From contig JAEDGL010000027.1 of NCBI GenBank assembly GCA_016297535.1, positions 1-20,842 of the forward strand: a DNA stretch of 20,842 nt, read 5' to 3'. This document shows positions 16,108-20,842 of this stretch, piece by piece. Source of the stretch: Clostridia bacterium (GTDB lineage Bacteria; Bacillota; Clostridia; Christensenellales; Aristaeellaceae). The translations under genes were made by a program, and so were the position numbers. Numbering within the stretch: position 1 is the stretch's first letter; each line of letters opens with the position of its first letter. The notes beneath the pieces are model-generated. The model ran no database searches, had not been told where the DNA came from, and worked only from the letters and a program-made list of their open reading frames with translations.

Positions 16108-18816
16108 TTAGCCTTTCAGATCCGCGATACGGGCCTGCAGGGAACCCAGCATGCTTTCGTTGGTGGCAAGCTTGGCCTTTTCGGCCTCCACCAGCTGAGC
16201 AGGTGCCTTGCCCAGGAAGCCTGGGTTATTCAGCTTTCCACGGGCACGGGCAATTTCGCTTTCCAGATTCTTGAGTTCTTTTTCCAGACGGGCGATTTCC
16301 TTGCCGATATCCACCAGATCGCCCAGCGGAATGCGGATTTCACCGGCGGCGCACACGGCGCTTACAACCTTTTCACCCGCAAGGGCATCCTTGCCGCCCA
16401 GCGCCACCTCGCTGGCATAGGCCAGGCGCTGCAGATACGGGCCCGCGATGGAGAGCGTTGCTTCCCAGCCGGTTTCCGGAATCAGCACCACATGGGTGCG
16501 CCTGCCCGCCTGCACGTTCATTTCGGCGCGCAGGTTGCGAATGGCACGGATGATATCCATCAGCCCGGTCATCTGGGCTTCCTCGGCCTCATACGCATAG
16601 TCGGGCCTGATTTCCGGCCAGCGGGCGGTGATCAGCATTCCCTCATGACCGGGCAGATGCTGGTACACCTCCTCGGTAAGGTAGGGCATGAAGGGATGCA
16701 GCAGCTTGAGAATGCTTTCCAGCACATAGAGCAGCACGCCGCGCACGTTGTTCTTCTGCTCGGGATCATCGCCCATCAGGCGGCCCTTGGACAGCTCGAT
16801 GTACCAGTCGCAGAACTCGCTCCAGGCAAAATCGTAGATGTTCTGGGCGGCAATGCCAAAGTCGCCATCCTCCATGTGTGCGGAAACCTCGGCAATCACC
16901 CGGTTCAACCGACTCAGGATCCACTTGTCGGGCAGCTGCAGCTTCTGGGGATCAATCTCCTCGCGGGTTTGCGTGTTCATGAGCACGAAGCGGCTGGCGT
17001 TCCAGATTTTGTTGGCAAAGTTGCGGGCGCTTTCCACCTTTTCATCGGAATAGCGGGTATCGTTTCCGGGGCTTACGCCCATGGCCAGCGAGAAGCGCAG
17101 CGCATCCGCGCCATACTTATCGATAATCTCCAGGGGGTCCACGCCGTTACCCAGGCTCTTGGACATCTTGCGCCCCTGCTCATCACGCACAAGGCCGTGA
17201 ATCAGCACGGTTTTGAAGGGAGTTTCCCCCATCTCCTCCACGCCGCAGGTAATCATGCGGCTTACCCAGAAGGTGATGATGTCATAGCCGGTCACCAGCA
17301 CATCGGTGGGATAGAAATACTTGAGATCCTCGGTATTGTCCGGCCAGCCCAGCGTGGAGAAGGGCCACAGAGCGGAGGAGAACCAGGTATCCAGCACATC
17401 CTCATCCTGATGGATATGGGTGCTGCCGCACTTGGAGCAGCAGGTGGGATCCTCACGCCGCACCATCATCTCGCCGCAGTCCTCGCAGTACCACACAGGA
17501 ATGCGGTGTCCCCACCACAGCTGGCGGCTGATGCACCAGTCGCGGATGTTTTCCATCCAGTTCATGTACTGCTTGGAAAAGCGCTCCGGCACAAACTGGG
17601 TTTTGCCGCTGGTAACAGCCTCGATGGCGGGCTTGGCAAGGGGTTTCATATCCACAAACCACTGCTTGGACACCATGGGCTCGATCACGGTTTTGGAGTG
17701 GCGGTAGCACACGCCAACCTCGTGCTTGATGGGCTCCACTTCCTTCAGCAGCCCAAGCTCCGTTAGATCGGCCACAATGGCCTTGCGGGCCTCTGTGGTG
17801 GTCATGCCGGCATATTTGCCGCAATCCAGCACCTCGGGCTCGTTCTTGGTAGCCTTGCCGGAGGCCAGCAGCTCGTCGGCAGCCGCCTTGTCGGCAGCGC
17901 CGGTCATGCGGCCGTCATAGGTAAACACGCGCACCAGAGGCAGATCGTGACGTTGGCCCACCTCATAGTCGTTGGGATCGTGCGCGGGAGTAATTTTCAC
18001 CACGCCGGTGCCCTTTTCCATATCGGCATGCTCATCGCACACAATCGGAATTTCCTTGTTGATCAGGGGCAGAATCACGTGGCAGCCATGCAGATGGGTA
18101 TAGCGGGGATCACTTGGATTGATGGCCACAGCGGTATCGCCCAGCATGGTTTCGGGACGGGTGGTGGCCAGCTCCAGCATTTCACCCGTCTCCTTTACCG
18201 GATAGAGCAGATGCCAGAAATGGCCGTCCATCTCCTTGTGCTCCACCTCCGCATCGGAAATGGCGGACTGGCAATCCGGGCACCAGTTGATGAGCCGGTT
18301 GCCGCGATAAATCAGTTTTTTCTCGTACAGACGGCAGAAGGTTTCACGCACGGCTTTGGAGCAGCCCTCATCCATGGTAAAGCGCTCACGGCTCCAGTCG
18401 CAGCTTACGCCCATGCGGCGCTGCTGATTAACGATGCGGCCGCCATATTCCTTTTTCCACGCCCAGGCGCGTTCGAGGAATTTTTCACGACCAAGGCTCT
18501 CCTTGGTAAGGCCTTCCTTGGCCATGGCCTCCACAATTTTGACTTCGGTGGCAATGGCGGCGTGATCGGTGCCGGGCAGCCACAGGGTGGGATCGCCCTT
18601 CATGCGGTGATAGCGGATCGGCGCATCCTGCAATGTGCAGTCCATGGCGTGACCCATGTGCAGCTGGCCGGTAATATTGGGCGGGGGCATCACGATGGTA
18701 AAGGGCTTTTTGCCCTCCACGCGCCTGGCGGTAAAGGCGCCGCTTTCCTCCCACATTTTGTACAGCTTATCCTCAATCGCCTGAGGATTATACACTTTTT
18801 CCATTTCAAATTCCAT
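16108..18816 (-). CDS. valS: Valyl-tRNA synthetase
   Basis: A class I synthetase that charges tRNA-Val. The 902-residue protein is the expected length. It has PPPNITGQLHMGHA with the HIGH-type HMGH (53-56), the editing domain (with TTRPETMLGDTAVAI and the GTGVVKITPAHDPNDYEVG block), a CxxC...CxxC zinc-like insert (WYCEDCGE...CCSKCGS), the catalytic KMSKS (550-554), an anticodon-binding domain and a C-terminal coiled-coil arm with ARLEKELKNLESEIARARGKL. The ATG at 18816 follows GGGAG at 8 nt; a GTG at 18825 is in frame but too close to that site. It is the third gene after a T-box whose specifier reads as valine, which suggests that valS is the real target of that control. Confidence 0.96.
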   Translation of the reverse strand: MEFEMEKVYNPQAIEDKLYKMWEESGAFTARRVEGKKPFTIVMPPPNITGQLHMGHAMDCTLQDAPIRYHRMKGDPTLWLPGTDHAAIATEVKIVEAMAKEGLTKESLGREKFLERAWAWKKEYGGRIVNQQRRMGVSCDWSRERFTMDEGCSKAVRETFCRLYEKKLIYRGNRLINWCPDCQSAISDAEVEHKEMDGHFWHLLYPVKETGEMLELATTRPETMLGDTAVAINPSDPRYTHLHGCHVILPLINKEIPIVCDEHADMEKGTGVVKITPAHDPNDYEVGQRHDLPLVRVFTYDGRMTGAADKAAADELLASGKATKNEPEVLDCGKYAGMTTTEARKAIVADLTELGLLKEVEPIKHEVGVCYRHSKTVIEPMVSKQWFVDMKPLAKPAIEAVTSGKTQFVPERFSKQYMNWMENIRDWCISRQLWWGHRIPVWYCEDCGEMMVRREDPTCCSKCGSTHIHQDEDVLDTWFSSALWPFSTLGWPDNTEDLKYFYPTDVLVTGYDIITFWVSRMITCGVEEMGETPFKTVLIHGLVRDEQGRKMSKSLGNGVDPLEIIDKYGADALRFSLAMGVSPGNDTRYSDEKVESARNFANKIWNASRFVLMNTQTREEIDPQKLQLPDKWILSRLNRVIAEVSAHMEDGDFGIAAQNIYDFAWSEFCDWYIELSKGRLMGDDPEQKNNVRGVLLYVLESILKLLHPFMPYLTEEVYQHLPGHEGMLITARWPEIRPDYAYEAEEAQMTGLMDIIRAIRNLRAEMNVQAGRRTHVVLIPETGWEATLSIAGPYLQRLAYASEVALGGKDALAGEKVVSAVCAAGEIRIPLGDLVDIGKEIARLEKELKNLESEIARARGKLNNPGFLGKAPAQLVEAEKAKLATNESMLGSLQARIADLKG

Positions 18817-18844
18817 TGTATTCACTCCCTATCTGGCGGATGGT

Positions 18845-19036
18845 TTACAATCCGGGAAAAACGTCCAGCAGAATGGCAGCGCCAAGCAGGGCTATCATCA
18901 GCCCCGCGATGCGGACCGCCACGCAGAGGCGCTCGCTTTTACACAGCCGCCTGGCCTGCGTAGCCGTGACCGCGCCCAGCGCAAGGAGCAGCACACCGGG
19001 AATACTGAGTTTGGAGAGCACCTTTTGCCAGTTCAT
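18845..19036 (-). CDS. Small two-helix membrane protein, function unknown
   Basis: I do not recognise this 63-residue protein. It has a hydrophobic stretch at about 12-28 (IPGVLLLALGAVTA), a short basic loop (RRLCKSERL), and a second stretch at about 38-60 (VRIAGLMIALLGAAILL), so a hairpin in the membrane is likely. The ribosome binding site AAGGAGGTG is excellent and well spaced before the ATG at 19036, which is why I believe it is translated. It sits 33 nt after serS and 28 nt before valS and should be in the same transcript. No link to aminoacylation is visible. Confidence 0.75.
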   Translation of the reverse strand: MNWQKVLSKLSIPGVLLLALGAVTATQARRLCKSERLCVAVRIAGLMIALLGAAILLDVFPGL

Positions 19037-19069
19037 ACAAGCACCTCCTTTGCAAAGCCTGCAGGCTTC

Positions 19070-20356
19070 TTAGTTTTTGGGAATCAGTACCTCCACGCCG
19101 CCCATATAGGGACGGAGCGCCTCGGGAATTTTGACAGAGCCGTCCTCGCACAGGTTGTTCTCCAGGAAGGCGATCAGCATGCGGGGCGGAGCCACCACGG
19201 TGTTGTTGAGGGTATGAGCCAGGTATTTTTTGCCGTTGTCATTGATGCGGATGCGCAGGCGGCGGGCCTGAGCGTCGCCCAGGTTGGAGCAGCTGCCCAC
19301 CTCAAAGTACTTCTTCTGACGGGGAGACCAGGCTTCCACATCGCAGGATTTTACCTTGAGATCAGCCAGATCGCCGGAGCAGCATTCCAGCGTGCGTACC
19401 GGGATATCCATGGAGCGGAACAGATCGACGGTATTCTGCCACAGCTTGTCATACCACATCTTGGAATCCTCAGGCTTGCAGACCACGATCATTTCCTGCT
19501 TTTCAAACTGATGAATGCGGTACACGCCGCGCTCCTCAATGCCATGGGCGCCCTTTTCCTTGCGGAAGCAGGGGGAATAGCTGGTAAGCGTTTGCGGAAG
19601 CTGCTCAGCCGGAATGATCTGATCGATGAACTTGCCAATCATGGAATGCTCGGAGGTGCCGATAAGGTAAAGATCCTCGCCCTCGATTTTGTACATCATG
19701 GCTTCCATTTCGGCAAAGCTCATCACGCCGGTAACCACGTCCGAACGGATCATGAAGGGCGGAATGCAATAGGTAAAGCCGCGATTGATCATAAAATCGC
19801 GCGCATAGGCAATAACGGCGGAGTGCAGGCGGGCGATATCCCCCATCAGATAATAGAAGCCATTGCCGGCCACGCGGCGGGCAGAATCCAGATCGATGCC
19901 GTTGAAGCGCTCCATGATATCGGTATGATAGGGCACCTCAAAGGCAGGTACCACAGGCTCGCCGTATTTCTGGATTTCAACATTCTGGCTGTCATCCTTG
20001 CCAATGGGCACGGAAGGATCGATGATGTTGGGGATTTTCATCATGATCTGCTTGATCTGCTCAGCCAGCTCAGCTTCCTTGGCCTCGCACTCGGCCAAAC
20101 GGGCGGACTGCTCGTTTACCTGCTGCTTAACGGCCTCGGCCTCTTCCTTCTGCCCCTTGGCCATCAAGCCCCCAATCTGCTTGGAAAGCTTGTTGCGGTT
20201 GGCGCGCAGGGTATCGGCTTCCAGGATGATGGCGCGGTTTTCGGCATCCAGCGCGATCACCTCATCCACCAGCGGCAGCTTGTGATCCTGGAACTTGTTC
20301 CTGATATTCTGTCGCACTACATCAGGGTTTTCGCGAAGGAATTTGATATCGATCAT
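19070..20356 (-). CDS. serS: Seryl-tRNA synthetase
   Basis: A class II synthetase that charges tRNA-Ser. The 428-residue protein has the N-terminal helical hairpin (about 27-107) that grips the long variable arm of tRNA-Ser, then the catalytic core. Its motifs are not the standard bacterial ones: the serine-binding loop reads LIGTSEH (231-237), motif 2 reads FRKEKGAHGIEERGVYRIHQF (in parts, 264-284) and motif 3 reads NNTVVAPPR (384-392) in place of NGSGLAVGR. The key arginines (Arg265, Arg392) remain. The serine-loop TSE recalls archaeal/eukaryotic-type enzymes. The ATG at 20356 has AAAGGAGAG upstream at a rather long distance. It is the first gene after the T-box, followed by a small membrane protein and valS. 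Confidence 0.95.
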   Translation of the reverse strand: MIDIKFLRENPDVVRQNIRNKFQDHKLPLVDEVIALDAENRAIILEADTLRANRNKLSKQIGGLMAKGQKEEAEAVKQQVNEQSARLAECEAKEAELAEQIKQIMMKIPNIIDPSVPIGKDDSQNVEIQKYGEPVVPAFEVPYHTDIMERFNGIDLDSARRVAGNGFYYLMGDIARLHSAVIAYARDFMINRGFTYCIPPFMIRSDVVTGVMSFAEMEAMMYKIEGEDLYLIGTSEHSMIGKFIDQIIPAEQLPQTLTSYSPCFRKEKGAHGIEERGVYRIHQFEKQEMIVVCKPEDSKMWYDKLWQNTVDLFRSMDIPVRTLECCSGDLADLKVKSCDVEAWSPRQKKYFEVGSCSNLGDAQARRLRIRINDNGKKYLAHTLNNTVVAPPRMLIAFLENNLCEDGSVKIPEALRPYMGGVEVLIPKN

Positions 20357-20431
20357 TGTGGGTTATCTCTCCTTTTTGTGATGGTAAAGAACCGCCGCCC
20401 AAAGGCGCCTGGTCCTGGTCTGGTTGAAAAC

Positions 20432-20466
20432 AAAAAAGCCCTCCCATCCGTAAAGGACGGAGCAGC
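20432..20466 (-). terminator. T-box terminator ahead of serS
   Basis: On the minus strand GCTCCGTCC and GGATGGGAGGGC form a bulged stem followed by a run of six T (20437-20432). The 5' part overlaps the T-box antiterminator, as expected for a transcriptional T-box switch. It ends about 75 nt before the serS start. Confidence 0.8.
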
Positions 20467-20671
20467 TCCGTGGTACCACCTTCATTTACGGCCGGTTCGA
20501 CCGCCTCTTGACGCTGTAACGTGCGCACACGGCAGAACTAACAGGCTTTCTCTCCCGCTTCATCCCGCGCTCTCCCAGGCGACCTTCCGCTTTGAGCCGT
20601 GCCGGATCGTCTTGCAGCCGATGAACGATCCTCTCTTGGGCAGCTGTGGAGCGTACTCCTCCTGTTCAGCG
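20432..20671 (-). promoter_or_regulatory. T-box riboswitch, predicted to sense tRNA-Val
   Basis: The conserved T-box sequence GGTGGTACCACGGA lies at 20480-20467. Stem I can be folded by eye: CGCT/AGCG at the base (20671-20668 with 20571-20568), a kink-turn with GAA opposite GGAG, CAGG/CCTG (20664-20661 with 20579-20576), then the S-turn pair AGTA (20657-20654) and GAA (20587-20585), and CGCT/AGCG above it (20653-20650 with 20591-20588). The apical part has AGAGAGGATCG pairing with CGATCC. With the usual spacing GAA-N-specifier-R, the specifier is GUC (20583-20581), a valine codon. The bulge UGGU would pair with a tRNA ending A73-CCA, which fits tRNA-Val and not G73 tRNA-Ser. The element is certain; the specificity is inference. 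Confidence 0.9.
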
Positions 20672-20680
20672 AGCTTAAAC

Positions 20681-20715
20681 GACGAGGCCGCCTGAACCCT
20701 TCAAGCAGCCTCATC
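20681..20715 (-). terminator. Hairpin after rpmF, likely terminator
   Basis: On the minus strand GATGAGGCTGCTTGAA (20715-20700) pairs along all 16 positions (three G-U wobbles) with TTCAGGCGGCCTCGTC (20696-20681) around a GGG loop, followed by GTTT. It lies 20 nt after the rpmF stop and just before the T-box leader. The U-run is short. Confidence 0.6.
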
Positions 20716-20735
20716 GCATAACGAAGAAAACGTTC

Positions 20736-20842
20736 TTACGCATTCTCCTTCTCGGTCATATCGATGACCTGAACGCCGTTGTAATAACCGCAGTTCTTGC
20801 AAACGCGGTGGGCCAGCTTCTTTTCGTGGCACTGGGGGCACT
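20736..20842 (-). CDS. rpmF: 50S ribosomal protein L32, 3' part only
   Basis: The last 34 codons of rpmF; the 5' part lies beyond the window edge. The visible part reads CPQCHEKKLAHRVCKNCGYYNGVQV and ends MTEKENA (given in pieces). The two CxxC pairs make the zinc ribbon of the zinc-containing form of L32, so this is not the zinc-independent paralogue some bacteria use during zinc starvation. L32 is a small protein of the large ribosomal subunit near the exit-tunnel side. A hairpin terminator follows it. Confidence 0.95.
   Translation of the reverse strand, partial: CPQCHEKKLAHRVCKNCGYYNGVQVIDMTEKENA

Noticed and set aside
20432..20671. Labelling the T-box as serine-specific from its neighbour serS
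   Set aside because: The manual fold gives a GUC specifier and a UGGU bulge, which do not suit tRNA-Ser. An AGC triplet nearby (20571-20569 region) falls in the lower stem, not in the specifier loop.

Overview
This window looks like a chromosomal segment of a moderately GC-rich, spore-forming member of the Clostridia (Firmicutes). The reasons are the adjacent spoIIID and mbl-type mreB genes, a T-box riboswitch ahead of an aminoacyl-tRNA synthetase operon, strong AAGGAGG-type ribosome binding sites, a clostridial-type pyruvate phosphate dikinase, and housekeeping genes packed into tight operons. I see no phage, transposase, CRISPR, tRNA or rRNA gene. The species cannot be named from the sequence.

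Layout. 1-3260, plus strand: ppdK with its terminator, then a HIT-family gene, ending at a bidirectional terminator. 3269-5750, minus strand: a PAP2 phosphatase gene with a promoter candidate, then a 12-codon leader ORF with hairpins ahead of a major facilitator (drug-efflux-like) gene. 5819-7214, plus strand: spoIIID and a divergent mreB/mbl. 7221-7502: a non-coding, hairpin-dense stretch bounded by two inverted copies of one terminator. 7515-13524, minus strand: an aromatic amino acid operon, promoter/operator - Phe/Tyr-rich leader peptide - attenuator - aroF - tyrA - aroB - pheA - aroE::aroK fusion - aroQ. 13565-16001, minus strand: a HAM1/RdgB-type pyrophosphatase, rsmH and rsmI. 16051-20671, minus strand: T-box - serS - small membrane protein - valS. 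20736-20842, minus strand: the 3' end of rpmF (L32).

How the genes work together. AroF, AroB, AroQ and the AroE-AroK fusion carry the shikimate pathway from DAHP to shikimate 3-phosphate. PheA and TyrA take chorismate toward phenylalanine and tyrosine. aroA and aroC, needed to make chorismate, are not in the operon. The leader of this operon encodes a 30-residue peptide with six Phe and two Tyr in ten residues, ending 22 nt before a strong intrinsic terminator. This is the textbook layout of ribosome-mediated attenuation, which is notable in a Firmicute where T-boxes usually do this job.

The second regulatory surprise is the T-box ahead of serS. Folded by eye, its specifier loop offers GUC (valine) and its T-box bulge reads UGGU, which fits a tRNA with discriminator A73 (tRNA-Val) and not G73 (tRNA-Ser). 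Since valS is the third gene, the operon may respond to uncharged tRNA-Val although its first gene is serS. Other points worth a look are a leader ORF that can pair with the efflux gene's ribosome binding site, an MreB paralogue that lacks the usual ATPase-site residues, and the inverted-terminator element at 7221-7502.
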